Assembly (NCBI RefSeq): GCF_040958095.1 | Contig: NC_091156.1 | Location: forward strand, 19,555,202-19,619,201 | Origin: Procambarus clarkii | Taxonomy: Eukaryota; Arthropoda; Malacostraca; Decapoda; Cambaridae | DNA length: 64,000 bases | Direction: 5' to 3' | In this document: piece after piece, positions 11,744-25,596 of the stretch | How the letters are laid out: each line of letters opens with the position of its first letter | Numbering within the stretch: position 1 is the stretch's first letter | The notes under the pieces: generated by a model | What the model saw: only the letters and a program-made list of their open reading frames with translations | Told to the model about the DNA's origin: nothing | The model's database searches: none | Translations under genes and position numbers: made by a program

Positions 11744-13713
11744 CGGCACTCGGTGGGGTGGTTCAAATAGCCTCGGCTATCACCTCATTATGTCCGGTCG
11801 TGATGGTCAAGTGGATTAAGGCGTCTTGTACATACCAGATGCGTTGCTTCTGGGAGTATGGGTTCGAGTCACTTCTGGGGTGTGAGTTTTCAGTTGCATA
11901 TGTCCTGGATACCATTCAGGCTTGTTCGCATTTGTGTTCCTCACGTGTTGCCCCAAAGAATGAGGTGATTTGGTAAAATGCTATGCCCAAGATAACTATC
12001 CGAGTGCCGGCGGTGGGGTGGTTCAAATAGCCTCGGCTATCACCTCATTATGTCCGGTCGTGATGGTCAAGTGGATTAAGGCGTCTTGTACATACCAGAT
12101 GCGTTGCTTCTGGGAGTATGGGTTCGAGTCACTTCTGGGGTGTGAGTTTTCAGTTGCATATGTCCTGGGGACCATTCAGGCTTGTTCGCATTTGTGTTCC
12201 TCACGTGTTGCCCCAAAGAATGAGGTGATTTGGTAAAATGCTATGCCCAAGATAACTATCCGAGTGCCGGCGGTGGGGTGGTTCAAATAGCCTCGGCTAT
12301 CACCTCATTATGTCCGGTCGTGATGGTCAAGTGGATTAAGGCGTCTTGTACATACCAGATGCGTTGCTTCTGGGAGTATGGGTTCGAGTCACTTCTGGGG
12401 TGTGAGTTTTCAGTTGCATATGTCCTGGGGACCATTCAGGCTTGTTCGCATTTGTGTTCCTCACGTGTTGCCCCAAAGAATGAGGTGATTTGGTAAAATG
12501 CTATGCCCAAGATAACTATCCGAGTGCCGGCGGTGGGGTGGTTCAAATAGCCTCGGCTATCACCTCATTATGTCCGGTCGTGATGGTCAAGTGGATTAAG
12601 GCGTCTTGTACATACCAGATGCGTTGCTTCTGGGAGTATGGGTTCGAGTCACTTCTGGGGTGTGAGTTTTCAGTTGCATATGTCCTGGGGACCATTCAGG
12701 CTTGTTCGCATTTGTGTTCCTCACGTGTTGCCCCAAAGAATGAGGTGATTTGGTAAAATGCTATGCCCAAGATAACTATCCGAGTGCCGGCGGTGGGGTG
12801 GTTCAAATAGCCTCGGCTATCACCTCATTATGTCCGGTCGTGATGGTCAAGTGGATTAAGGCGTCTTGTACATACCAGATGCGTTGCTTCTGGGAGTATG
12901 GGTTCGAGTCACTTCTGGGGTGTGAGTTTTCAGTTGCATATGTCCTGGGGACCATTCAGGCTTGTTCGCATTTGTGTTCCTCACGTGTTGCCCCAAAGAA
13001 TGAGGTGATTTGGTAAAATGCTATGCCCAAGATAACTATCCGAGTGCCGGCGGTGGGGTGGTTCAAATAGCCTCGGCTATCACCTCATTATGTCCGGTCG
13101 TGATGGTCAAGTGGATTAAGGCGTCTTGTACATACCAGATGCGTTGCTTCTGGGAGTATGGGTTCGAGTCACTTCTGGGGTGTGAGTTTTCAGTTGCATA
13201 TGTCCTGGGGACCATTCAGGCTTGTTCGCATTTGTGTTCCTCACGTGTTGCCCCAAAGAATGAGGTGATTTGGTAAAATGCTATGCCCAAGATAACTATC
13301 CGAGTGCCGGCGGTGGGGTGGTTCAAATAGCCTCGGCTATCACCTCATTATGTCCGGTCGTGATGGTCAAGTGGATTAAGGCGTCTTGTACATACCAGAT
13401 GCGTTGCTTCTGGGAGTATGGGTTCGAGTCACTTCTGGGGTGTGAGTTTTCAGTTGCATATGTCCTGGGGACCATTCAGGCTTGTTCGCATTTGTGTTCC
13501 TCACGTGTTGCCCCAAAGAATGAGGTGATTTGGTAAAATGCTATGCCCAAGATAACTATCCGAGTGCCGGCGGTGGGGTGGTTCAAATAGCCTCGGCTAT
13601 CACCTCATTATGTCCGGTCGTGATGGTCAAGTGGATTAAGGCGTCTTGTACATACCAGATGCGTTGCTTCTGGGAGTATGGGTTCGAGTCACTTCTGGGG
13701 TGTGAGTTTTCAG

Positions 13714-13716
<3 letters not shown>
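11744..13716 (+). repeat. 260-bp SINE-5 satellite, right (plus) array
   Basis: About 7.6 tandem 260-bp units in the opposite orientation to the left array, joined head to head through a short overlap (CGGCACTCGGATCGGCACTCGG). The first unit has GGATACC where the others have GGGGACC; otherwise the units look identical. The array ends abruptly after TGAGTTTTCAGT, where a (TA)n tract begins. Each unit keeps the pol III type-2 promoter boxes. Confidence 0.92.
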
Positions 13717-13778
<62 letters not shown>

Positions 13779-13794
13779 ACAAAGTTCAAATAAA

Positions 13795-14059
<265 letters not shown>

Positions 14060-14220
14060 TATATTTTGGTAGCAGTCTTTCCTGTAGACATATATTATTA
14101 AATATGACCGAAAAAGTAAGATTAATAATTCTAACACGAATTTTCTCAATCTTTCGTACATTTCGCTTCACTGTTGGAGGTAAATCAAAAATCAATTCTC
14201 CAAAATTCATTTTTATTTCT

Positions 14221-14273
14221 AGTCTGACGCGACACGAGCGCGTTTCGTAAAACTTATTACATTTTCAAAGACT
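14221..14273 (-). other. Hammerhead-like motif in PLE-A terminus
   Basis: The minus strand folds as a three-helix junction: AGTCT pairs with AGACT (stem I), GTAA with TTAC (stem II), then GAAA, then CGCG/CGCG (stem III), then TC before AGACT. The segment that should read CUGANGA is TTGAAAAT. The same arrangement occurs at 16499, 17945 and 23954. Confidence 0.4.
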
Positions 14274-14509
14274 TTAGTTCACAAATACACAACTGAATAG
14301 AACTTACGCATCTCCGATTTTATATCTACATTTGAGTGAGGTGGAAGGGGTGATGTGGCATTAACACAAGACAGAACAAGATGTGGTATTAATAGGGTAT
14401 TAATTTCATCAACACAAGACAGAACAAGAGTATTAATAGGGTATTAATTTCATCAACACAAGACAGAACACGAAACAATGGATATTGAATAGAAGTGTTT
14501 GTAGAAAGC

Positions 14510-15590
14510 CTATTGGTCCATATTTCCTGATGCTTCTATATTGGAGCGGAGTCTTGAGGTGGGTAGAATATAGTTGTGCAATAATTGGCTGTTGATTGCT
14601 GGTGTTGACTTCTTGATGTGTAGTGCCTCGCAAACGTCAAGCCGCCTGCTATCGCTGTATCTATCGATGATTTCTGTGTTGTTTACTAGGATTTCTCTGG
14701 CGATGGTTTGGTTGTGGGAAGAGATTATATGTTCCTTAATGGAGCCCTGTTGCTTATGCATCGTTAAACGCCTAGAAAGAGATGTTGTTGTCTTGCCTAT
14801 ATACTGGGTTTTTTGGAGCTTACAGTCCCCAAGAGGGCATTTGAAGGCATAGACGACGTTAGTCTCTTTTAAAGCGTTCTGTTTTGTGTCTGGAGAGTTT
14901 CTCATGAGTAGGCTGGCCGTTTTTCTGGTTTTATAGTAAATCGTCAGTTGTATCCTCTGATTTTTGTCTGTAGGGATAACGTTCTATTAACAATATCTTT
15001 CAGGACCCTTTCCTCCGTTTTATGAGCTGTGGAAAAGAAGTTCCTGTAAAATAGTCTAATAGGGGGTATAGGTGTTGTGTTAGTTGTCTCTTCAGAGGTT
15101 GCATGGCTTTTCACTTTCCTTCTTATGATGTCTTCGACGAAACCATTGGAGAAGCCGTTATTGACTAGGACCTGCCTTACCCTACAGAGTTCTTCGTCGA
15201 CTTGCTTCCATTCTGAGCTGTGGCTGAGAGCACGGTCGACATATGCGTTAACAACACTCCTCTTGCACCTGTCTGGGCAGTCGCTGTTGGCATTTAGGCA
15301 CATTCCTATGTTTGTTTCCTTAGTGTAGACTGCAGTATGGAAACCTCCGCCCTTTTCCATGACTGTTACATCTAGAAAGGGCAGCTTCCCATCCTTTTCC
15401 ATCTCGTAAGTGAAACGCAGCACGGAACTCTGCTCAAATGCCTCCTTCAGCTCCTGCAGATGTCTGACATCAGGTACCTGTGTAAAAATGTCGTCAACAT
15501 ACCTGCAGTATATGGCCGGTTTCAAGTTCATGTCGACTAAGACTTTTTGCTCGATGGTACCCATGTAGAAGTTTGCAAACAGGACACCTA
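14510..15590 (-). pseudogene. PLE-A RT/GIY-YIG copy, frameshifted
   Basis: Minus-strand Penelope-like polyprotein. It runs from the RT motif FANFYMGTIEQK and CRYVDDIFTQV (active-site YVDD), through LPFLDVTVMEK and YTKETNIGMCLNA, to a GIY-YIG nuclease (VVYAFKCPLGDC, then YIGKTTTSLSRR, then CEALHIKKSTPAINSQ). One base is missing near 14983 (GTTCTATT against GTTTCTATT elsewhere), which breaks the frame between RT and nuclease. The RT is 5' truncated at about 15590. It is the left arm of a palindrome with 15625-16680. Its outer end carries an inverted terminal sequence (14090-14345). Confidence 0.9.
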
Positions 15591-15624
15591 GGGTTTGAAT
15601 GACACCTAGGGACACCTTCGACGA

Positions 15625-16672
15625 ATGGTTTCGTCGAAGACATCATAAGAAGGAAAGTGAAAAGCCATGCAACCTCTGAAGAGACAACTAACACAACACC
15701 TATACCCCCTATTTGACTATTTTACAGGAACTTCTTTTCCACAGCTCATAAAACGGAGGAAAGGGTCCTGAAAGATATTGTTAATAGAAACGTTATCCCT
15801 ACAGACAAAAATCAGAGGATACAACTGACGATTTACTATAAAACCAGAAAAACGGCCAGCCTACTCATGAGAAACTCTCCAGACACAAAACAGAACGCTT
15901 TAAAAGAGACTAACGTCATCTATGCCTTCAAATGCCCTCTTGGGGACTGTAAACTCCAAAAAACCCAGTATATAGGCAAGACAACAACATCTCTTTCTAG
16001 GCGTTTAACGATGCATAAGCAACAGGGCTCCATTAAGGAACATATAATCTCTTCCCACAACCAAACCATCGCCAGAGAAATCCTAGTAAACAACACAGAA
16101 ATCATCGATAGATACAGCGATAGCAGGCGGCTTGACGTTTGCGAGGCACTACACATCAAGAAGTCAACACCAGCAATCAACAGCCAATTATTGCACAACT
16201 ATATTCTACCCACCTCAAGACTCCGCTCCAATATAGAAGCATCAAGAAATATGGACCAATAGGCTTTCTACAAACACTTCTATTCAATATCCATTGTTTC
16301 GTGTTCTGTCTTGTGTTGATGAAATTAATACCCTATTAATACTCTTGTTCTGTCTTGTGTTGATGAAATTAATACCCTATTAATACCACATCTTGTTCTG
16401 TCTTGTGTTAATGCCACATCACCCCTTCCACCTCACTCAAATGTAGATATAAACTCGGAGATGCGTAAGTTCTATTCAGTTGTGTATTTGTGAACTAAAG
16501 TCTTTGAAAATGTAATAAGTTTTACGAAACGCGCTCGTGTCGCGTCAGACTAGAAATAAAAATGAATTTTTGAGAATTGATTTTTGATTTACCTCCAACA
16601 GTGAAGCGAAATGTACGAAAGATTGAGAAAATTCGTGTTAGAATTATTAATCTTACTTTTTCGGTCATATTT

Positions 16673-16680
<8 letters not shown>
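15625..16680 (+). mobile_element. PLE-A copy, right arm of palindrome
   Basis: Plus-strand copy covering the RT C terminus (from GGTTTCGTCGAAGACATC), the GIY-YIG nuclease (frame 15631-16262), a 3' untranslated part and the terminal sequence ending in CATATTTAATAATATATA. The left-arm equivalent starts at about 15149, so the palindrome loop is the left copy's RT portion (15150-15625). The nuclease frame is open here, unlike in the left arm. Confidence 0.88.
16499..16551 (+). other. Hammerhead-like motif in PLE-A terminus
   Basis: Stem I is AGTCT (16499-16503) with AGACT (16547-16551). Stem II is GTAA/TTAC (16512-16515, 16522-16525). GAAA is at 16526-16529. Stem III is CGCG (16530-16533) with CGCG (16541-16544). 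TC at 16545-16546 sits at the usual cleavage position. Known PLEs of several animals carry hammerhead ribozymes in this terminal region. Here the CUGANGA box is degenerate (TTGAAAAT), so catalysis is doubtful. Confidence 0.4.
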
Positions 16681-16757
<77 letters not shown>

Positions 16758-16780
16758 TATATATATATATATATATATAT

Positions 16781-17436
<656 letters not shown>

Positions 17437-17439
<3 letters not shown>

Positions 17440-18150
17440 AGTATATTTTGGTAGCAGTCTCTCTTGTGAGAGACATATGTTGTTAAATATGACCGAAAAG
17501 GTAAGATTAATTATTCTAACACGAATTTTCTCAATATTTCTTATGTTTCTTTTCACTGTCGATAGTAATTGACAGTGAAAATCTTAACAAACAACACAGA
17601 AATCATCGATAGATACAGCGATAGCAGGAGGCTCGACATCTGCGAGGCACAACACATCAGAAAGTCAACACCAGCAATCAACAGTCAATTAATACACAAC
17701 TATATTCTACCCACTTCAAGACTCCCAACCAATATAGAAGCAACCAGAGGAAGTGTTGATGCTATGGGCCAATAGGCCTTCTGCAGTTACTTCCATTCTT
17801 ATGTTTTTATACCCATTGGTTCGTGTTCTATCTTGTGTAAACGTAAATCACCTCACACAAAACTTTTGTACCATATCACCTCATCCAAATGCGAGTATAA
17901 GTATGGATGTATGTTTACACGTTACAGTTGTGTGTGTAAACTAAAGTCTTTGAAAATGTAATAAGTTATTACGAAACGCCTTCAGGCGTCGCGTTAGACT
18001 AGAAATAAAAATTAATTTTGGAGAATTGATTTTTCAATTACCATAGACATTGAAAAGAAACATAAGAAATATTGAGAAAATTCGTATTAGAATTATTAAT
18101 CTTTCTTTTTCGGTCATATTCAACAACATATGTTTACAAGAAAGACTGAT
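17437..18150 (+). pseudogene. PLE-A relic with inverted termini
   Basis: A minus-oriented terminal sequence (17437-17570) is joined to the last ~68 codons of the GIY-YIG region in plus orientation (17571-17775, TEIIDRYSDSRRLDICEAQH to ILPTSRL), then a 3' region and a plus-oriented terminal sequence (17940-18150). All RT sequence is lost. The terminus at 17945-18000 again shows the hammerhead-like layout, with stem III as CGCC/GGCG. Confidence 0.85.
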
Positions 18151-18343
18151 ACCAGTATATAATTCGCAGTTCAGTAATCGTAACGGCAACCAACTGGTGT
18201 CACTATTAGGTAGTCACGATGATGCACAGATTGTGGGTGACCTTGAACCGACGTATATCTACGTAGGTATTCTTGATCTATGTCTCGGTTTCACCGTCTC
18301 CCACACCGCCTGTGCCTCGTCAATAGTGCCAGATATGGCGTCT

Positions 18344-18463
18344 GGTCCGCTCAGAGGACATTATCAGGTGAGGAGTTTAACTGGGGCGGTGCATCTGTCA
18401 AATGATAACGCAGGTGTCCTAAGGCCAGCTCAGCGTGGACAGAAACCTCGCGTAGAGCAAAAG
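18344..18463 (+). rRNA. 28S rRNA fragment (pseudogene)
   Basis: Matches the conserved core of eukaryotic 28S rRNA by recognition: GAGTTTAACTGGGGCGGT, CATCTGTCAAATGATAACGC, AGGTGTCCTAAGG and ACAGAAACCTCGCGTAGAGC, ending at CAAAAG where the rRNA would continue GGCAAAAGC. Only ~120 bases are convincing; 18230-18343 could be divergent rRNA but I cannot confirm it. It lies between a PLE-A terminus and a LINE, far from any rDNA unit. A CAGCGTGGACAG stretch shows at least one difference from the usual core. Confidence 0.85.
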
Positions 18464-18479
18464 CCCAGTGGCCCATATT

Positions 18480-20102
18480 AGCCACTGTAAGTATTGGAAG
18501 CTCTATCCTCCCCGGCGGAATGTTCAAGCGGAAGAGGCTGGCTGTGCCCATCGATCAACGAAACAATTTTGTTGCTCATGTGTCAGAATGGTACAGTTCA
18601 TCTGAGCCTTCATCAGTTGAAGATTTTAACAATGAGCTCACAGGTACTATCGAACAATTTATAGAATCACTTGATGGATCGTCCAGGCCACGTAACGAAA
18701 TTACACTGGTAGAGCACTTATGCCTATTATAATGATTCTTAATTACATGCACTAAAACGCACAGCCAGAAGAATTGGACAAGCTTATAGAAGGACCCGCA
18801 CTGCTGAAATGCTTAGACTCTTTCAAACGGCTCTGACTGAGGCCGGGGAACGTATGGTGGAGCTGAGGCAGACAGATTGGGAAACTTTTGTCAGTGGTCT
18901 CAAATCTCACACGCCACTAAATCGGCCATGGAAGGATATCAACAAGATCAAAGGGAAAATGATGCAGAGATCTCGCACCCTAATTCTATGCACAGAGCAA
19001 ATGAGCTTGTTGATGCTTGGGCCACAACTTCCAGCTTTGGAAGTCTTCCTCTACCCTCACAGAATGAATTAAATAATAGATATGCTGATAGAGCAAGATG
19101 CTGATATGCTCCTTGACTTCTTACTTCATCAAGAGGATGACTGTGACATGCTTTTTACTGAATACAAACTAGACTCTGCTCTACATAAAGGCAAAGCTAC
19201 ATCACCCGGGGAGGATGGAGTTACTTACGGCATACTGCATATGCTTCTGCCAGTTCCAGGGAATCCCTTGCTTGAATTGTACAATATGAGTTATGTAACT
19301 GGGGAGCTTCCAAAGTCATGGACCAACAGTCTTATTATTCCCATTCCTAAACCTAACCAGCCGAGTGCTCTTTGCCCAGTCTCCCTCACTAGTTGTCTCT
19401 GTAAGTGTCTTGAGAGGATGGTTCTCAACCGTCTCCTTTACAGAATTAGTAACATGTTGTCTCCCCAGATATATGGCTTTATGCATGGAAAGAGTGTACA
19501 TCACTGTATTACCACATTCCTCACCGTGCATACTGATAGGTCATATACCACTTTCCTAGATCTTAAGTCAGCCTTTGACATTGCTAACCGACACGTCATT
19601 CTGAGCGAACTTGCTAAAATGAATGTTGGAGGATGGCTTCTCCGGTGGATAAGCGGCTATCTATCCAACAGGAAGTCATCTGTACTGTTCCAAGGGCATA
19701 GGAGTGTAACGAGAGATTTTGGCACCCCACAGAGAGGTGTCCTCAGTCCTACTCTGTTCAATGTGTTAATCAATGCACTTCTAAACTCAGTAACTAGGAG
19801 GCCCAGCGAACACATCTTTAGCTATGCGAATGATATACTGATCCACACCAATGGGTATACCACACCCAAAATGTTCTGAACTCTGGATTGAACACATGTC
19901 AGGAACTAGGCTTAGTCATCTCATCCTAAACCGACGCCCACCCAGACAGCGTGGGGCCGTTCGCAAAATGTAGTTGCGTGATGGCTCTCTGCTCGACTAT
20001 GTAACCAGATACAAATACCATGGTCTTGAAGTTCCACTGTACCGAAATGTAGCCAGACTGGGTCGCCAGTGTAGACAGAGACTCCGTACGTGCTCCGGGC
20101 AC

Positions 20103-20103
<1 letters not shown>
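18480..20103 (+). pseudogene. LINE relic with dead reverse transcriptase
   Basis: Pieces in several frames (about 18520-18732, 18809-19072, 19082-19879) give a non-LTR polyprotein. RT landmarks are GKATSPGEDGVTYGILH, the PIPKPNQP stretch, VSLTSCLCKCLERMV, FLDLKSAFDIANRHVI, GTPQRGVLSPTLFNVLINAL and SYANDILIHT. The last should be YADD; the first catalytic Asp is Asn, so the enzyme is inactive. Stops occur at 18730 and 19072, and the sequence degrades after 19879 before ending in (TA)n. It probably belongs to the RNase H LINE family at 6568-7520. Confidence 0.85.
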
Positions 20104-20795
<692 letters not shown>

Positions 20796-21202
20796 AAATA
20801 TGACCGAAAAAGTAAGATTAATAATTCTAACACGAATTTTCTCAATCTTTCGTACATTACGCTTCACTGTTGGAGGTAAATCAAAAATCACTTCTCCAAA
20901 ATTCATTTTTATTTCTAGTCTGACGCGACACGGGCGTCAGACTAAGTTTCGTAATAAGTTAAGTAATAAGTTTCGTAAAACTTATTACATTTTCAAAGAC
21001 TTCACAAATACACAACTGATTAGAACTTACGTATCTCTGCTATTATATCTACATTTGAGTGAGGTGGGAGGGATGATGTGGCATATAGTGACGTGGCATT
21101 AACACAAGACAGAACATGAGGGGATATTAATAGGGTATTAAAAGTATCAACACAAGACAGAACAGAAACAATGGGTATTGAATAGAAGTGTTTGTAGAAA
21201 GC

Positions 21203-22465
21203 CTATTGGTCCATATTTCTTGATGCTTCTATATTGGAGCGGAGTCTTGAGGTGGGTAGAATATAGTTGTGCAATAATTGGCTGTTGATTGCTGGTGTTG
21301 ACTTCTTGATGTGTAGTGCCTCGCAAACGTCAAGCCGCCTGCTATCGCTGTATCTATCGATGATTTCTGTGTTGTTTACTAGGATTTCTCTGGCGATGGT
21401 TTGGTTATGGGAAGAGATTATATGTTCCTTAATGGAGCCCTGTTGCTTATGCATCGTTAAACGCCTAGAAAGAGATGTTGTTGTCTTGCCTATATACTGG
21501 GTTTTTTGGAGCTTACAGTCCCCAAGTGGGCATTTGAAGGCATAGACGACGTTAGTCTCTTTTAAAGCGTTCTGTTTTGTGTCTGGAGAGTTTCTCATGA
21601 GTAGGCTGGCCGTTTTTCTGGTTTTATAGTAAATCGTCAGTTGTATCCTCTGATTTTTGTCTGTAGGGATAACGTTTCTATTAACAATATCTTTCAGGAC
21701 CCTTTCCTCCGTTTTATGAGCTGTGGAAAAGAAGTTCCTGTAAAATAGTCTAATAGGGGGTATAGGTGTTGTGTTAGTTGTCTCTTCAGAGGTTGCATGG
21801 CTTTTCACTTTCCTTCTTATGATGTCTTCGATGAAACCATTGGAGAAGCCGTTATTGACTAGAACCTGCCTTACCCTACAGAGTTCTTCGTCGACTTGCT
21901 TCCATTCTGAGCTGTGGCTGAGAGCACGGTCGACGTATGCGTTAACAACACTCCTCTTGTACCTGTCAGGGCAGTCGCTGTTGGCATTTAGGCACATTCC
22001 TATGTTTGTTTCCTTAGTGTAGACTGCAGTGTGGAAACCTCCACTCTTTTCCATGACTGTTACATCTAGAAAAGGCAGCTTCCCATCCTTTTCCGTCTCG
22101 TAAGTGAAACGCAGCACGGAACTCTGCTCAAATGCCTCCTTCAGCTCCTGCAGATGTCTGACATCAGGTACCTGTGTAAAAATGTCGTCAACATACCTGC
22201 AGTATATGGCCGGTTTCAAGTTCATGTCGACTAAGACTTTTTGCTCGATGGTACCCATGTAGAAGTTTGCAAACAGGACACCTAGGGGAGAACCCATGGC
22301 GACCCCATCTACTTGCTTATACATGTGCCCATCCGGGCTCAAGAAGGGTGCCTCTTTAGTACAAGCTTGGAGTAGTTTCCTCAGAATACTTTCTGGCATG
22401 TCAAGAGGAGTACAGGCTGGATCACGATACACTCTGTCGGCTATCATTCCGATTGTCTCGTCCAC
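21203..22465 (-). CDS. PLE-A RT/GIY-YIG protein, left copy
   Basis: A 420-residue open frame from a Penelope-like retroelement. RT: LQACTKEAPF and VDGVAMGSPLGVLFAN (about residues 33-67), CRYVDDIF (about 88-95, catalytic Asp pair), and LPFLDVTV (about 128-135). After a basic linker comes a GIY-YIG nuclease at the C terminus: VVYAFKCPLGDC, YIGKTTTSLSRR with its Arg, a following His, and CEALHIKKSTPAINSQ with the catalytic-type Glu. Family proteins have several hundred more N-terminal residues, including the first RT motifs, so this is 5' truncated although uninterrupted. The listed ATG is simply the first in frame. It is probably not autonomous. Confidence 0.9.
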   Translation of the reverse strand: MDETIGMIADRVYRDPACTPLDMPESILRKLLQACTKEAPFLSPDGHMYKQVDGVAMGSPLGVLFANFYMGTIEQKVLVDMNLKPAIYCRYVDDIFTQVPDVRHLQELKEAFEQSSVLRFTYETEKDGKLPFLDVTVMEKSGGFHTAVYTKETNIGMCLNANSDCPDRYKRSVVNAYVDRALSHSSEWKQVDEELCRVRQVLVNNGFSNGFIEDIIRRKVKSHATSEETTNTTPIPPIRLFYRNFFSTAHKTEERVLKDIVNRNVIPTDKNQRIQLTIYYKTRKTASLLMRNSPDTKQNALKETNVVYAFKCPLGDCKLQKTQYIGKTTTSLSRRLTMHKQQGSIKEHIISSHNQTIAREILVNNTEIIDRYSDSRRLDVCEALHIKKSTPAINSQLLHNYILPTSRLRSNIEASRNMDQ

Positions 22466-22489
22466 AGGTACGTTGGTACCAACGTACCT

Positions 22490-23752
22490 GTGGACGAGAC
22501 AATCGGAATGATAGCCGACAGAGTGTATCGTGATCCAGCCTGTACTCCTCTTGACATGCCAGAAAGTATTCTGAGGAAACTACTCCAAGCTTGTACTAAA
22601 GAGGCACCCTTCTTGAGCCCGGATGGGCACATGTATAAGCAAGTAGATGGGGTCGCCATGGGTTCTCCCCTAGGTGTCCTGTTTGCAAACTTCTACATGG
22701 GTACCATCGAGCAAAAAGTCTTAGTCGACATGAACTTGAAACCGGCCATATACTGCAGGTATGTTGACGACATTTTTACACAGGTACCTGATGTCAGACA
22801 TCTGCAGGAGCTGAAGGAGGCATTTGAGCAGAGTTCCGTGCTGCGTTTCACTTACGAGACGGAAAAGGATGGGAAGCTGCCTTTTCTAGATGTAACAGTC
22901 ATGGAAAAGAGCGGAGGTTTCCACACTGCAGTCTACACTAAGGAAACAAACATAGGAATGTGCCTAAATGCCAACAGCGACTGCCCTGACAGGTACAAGA
23001 GGAGTGTTGTTAACGCATACGTCGACCGTGCTCTCAGCCACAGCTCAGAATGGAAGCAAGTCGACGAAGAACTCTGTAGGGTAAGGCAGGTTCTAGTCAA
23101 TAACGGCTTCTCCAATGGTTTCATCGAAGACATCATAAGAAGGAAAGTGAAAAGCCATGCAACCTCTGAAGAGACAACTAACACAACACCTATACCCCCT
23201 ATTAGACTATTTTACAGGAACTTCTTTTCCACAGCTCATAAAACGGAGGAAAGGGTCCTGAAAGATATTGTTAATAGAAACGTTATCCCTACAGACAAAA
23301 ATCAGAGGATACAACTGACGATTTACTATAAAACCAGAAAAACGGCCAGCCTACTCATGAGAAACTCTCCAGACACAAAACAGAACGCTTTAAAAGAGAC
23401 TAACGTCGTCTATGCCTTCAAATGCCCACTTGGGGACTGTAAGCTCCAAAAAACCCAGTATATAGGCAAGACAACAACATCTCTTTCTAGGCGTTTAACG
23501 ATGCATAAGCAACAGGGCTCCATTAAGGAACATATAATCTCTTCCCATAACCAAACCATCGCCAGAGAAATCCTAGTAAACAACACAGAAATCATCGATA
23601 GATACAGCGATAGCAGGCGGCTTGACGTTTGCGAGGCACTACACATCAAGAAGTCAACACCAGCAATCAACAGCCAATTATTGCACAACTATATTCTACC
23701 CACCTCAAGACTCCGCTCCAATATAGAAGCATCAAGAAATATGGACCAATAG
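22490..23752 (+). CDS. PLE-A RT/GIY-YIG protein, right copy
   Basis: The predicted protein is identical to the left copy at all 420 residues, in divergent orientation with the two ATGs 24 bases apart. It has the same domains and the same 5' truncation. Two independent 5' truncations at the same base are unlikely, so one copy was probably generated from the other by an inverted duplication or template switch. The intact frame implies the palindrome is young or subject to arm-to-arm gene conversion. Confidence 0.9.
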   Translation: MDETIGMIADRVYRDPACTPLDMPESILRKLLQACTKEAPFLSPDGHMYKQVDGVAMGSPLGVLFANFYMGTIEQKVLVDMNLKPAIYCRYVDDIFTQVPDVRHLQELKEAFEQSSVLRFTYETEKDGKLPFLDVTVMEKSGGFHTAVYTKETNIGMCLNANSDCPDRYKRSVVNAYVDRALSHSSEWKQVDEELCRVRQVLVNNGFSNGFIEDIIRRKVKSHATSEETTNTTPIPPIRLFYRNFFSTAHKTEERVLKDIVNRNVIPTDKNQRIQLTIYYKTRKTASLLMRNSPDTKQNALKETNVVYAFKCPLGDCKLQKTQYIGKTTTSLSRRLTMHKQQGSIKEHIISSHNQTIAREILVNNTEIIDRYSDSRRLDVCEALHIKKSTPAINSQLLHNYILPTSRLRSNIEASRNMDQ

Positions 23753-23953
23753 GCTTTCTACAAACACTTCTATTCAATACCCATTGTTTCTGTTCTGTCT
23801 TGTGTTGATACTTTTAATACCCTATTAATATCCCCTCATGTTCTGTCTTGTGTTAATGCCACGTCACTATATGCCACATCATCCCTCCCACCTCACTCAA
23901 ATGTAGATATAATAGCAGAGATACGTAAGTTCTAATCAGTTGTGTATTTGTGA

Positions 23954-24006
23954 AGTCTTTGAAAATGTAATAAGTTTTACGAAACGCGCCCGTGTCGCGT
24001 CAGACT
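23954..24006 (+). other. Hammerhead-like motif in PLE-A terminus
   Basis: Stem I is AGTCT/AGACT, stem II GTAA/TTAC, then GAAA at 23981-23984, stem III CGCG (23985-23988) with CGCG (23996-23999), and TC at 24000-24001. The stem III loop differs from that at 16499 (CCCGTGT against CTCGTGT). The CUGANGA box reads TTGAAAAT. Confidence 0.4.
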
Positions 24007-24167
24007 AGAAATAAAAATGAATTTTGGAGAAGTGATTTTTGATTTACCTCCAACAGTGAAGCGTAATGTACGAAAGATTGAGAAAATTCGTGTTAGAATT
24101 ATTAATCTTACTTTTTCGGTCATATTTAATAATATATGTCTACAGGAAAGACTGCTACCAAAATATA

Positions 24168-24261
<94 letters not shown>

Positions 24262-24262
24262 T

Positions 24263-25209
<947 letters not shown>

Positions 25210-25212
<3 letters not shown>

Positions 25213-25596
25213 GTACCTAGTAGCCAGAACTCACTTCTCAGCCTACTATTCATGGCCCGATTTGCCTAATAAGCCAAGTTTTCCTGAATTAATATATTTA
25301 CTATAATTTTTGTATTATGAAATGATAAAGCAACCCTTTTCTCTATGTATGAGGTCAATTTTTTTTTATTGGAGTTAAAATTAACGTAGATATATGACCG
25401 AACCTAACCAACCCTACCTAACCTAACCTAACCTATATTTATAGGTAAGGTTAGGTTAGGTAGCCAAAAAAAGCTAGGTTAGGTTAGGTTAGGTAGGTTA
25501 GGTAGACGAAAAAACATTAATTCATGAAAACTTGGCTTATTAGGCAAATCGGGCCTTGAATAGTAGGCTGAGAAGTGCGTTCTGGCTATTAGGTAC

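Noticed and set aside
10205..13536. A family of tandem 88-residue frames, one per 260-bp unit
   Set aside because: The unit is a tRNA-derived SINE with pol III boxes. The frame repeats only because the DNA repeats exactly, and it has no domain or codon signature.
9991..13716. CRISPR-like array
   Set aside because: There are no short repeats with unique spacers. This is a contiguous satellite in a eukaryotic genome.
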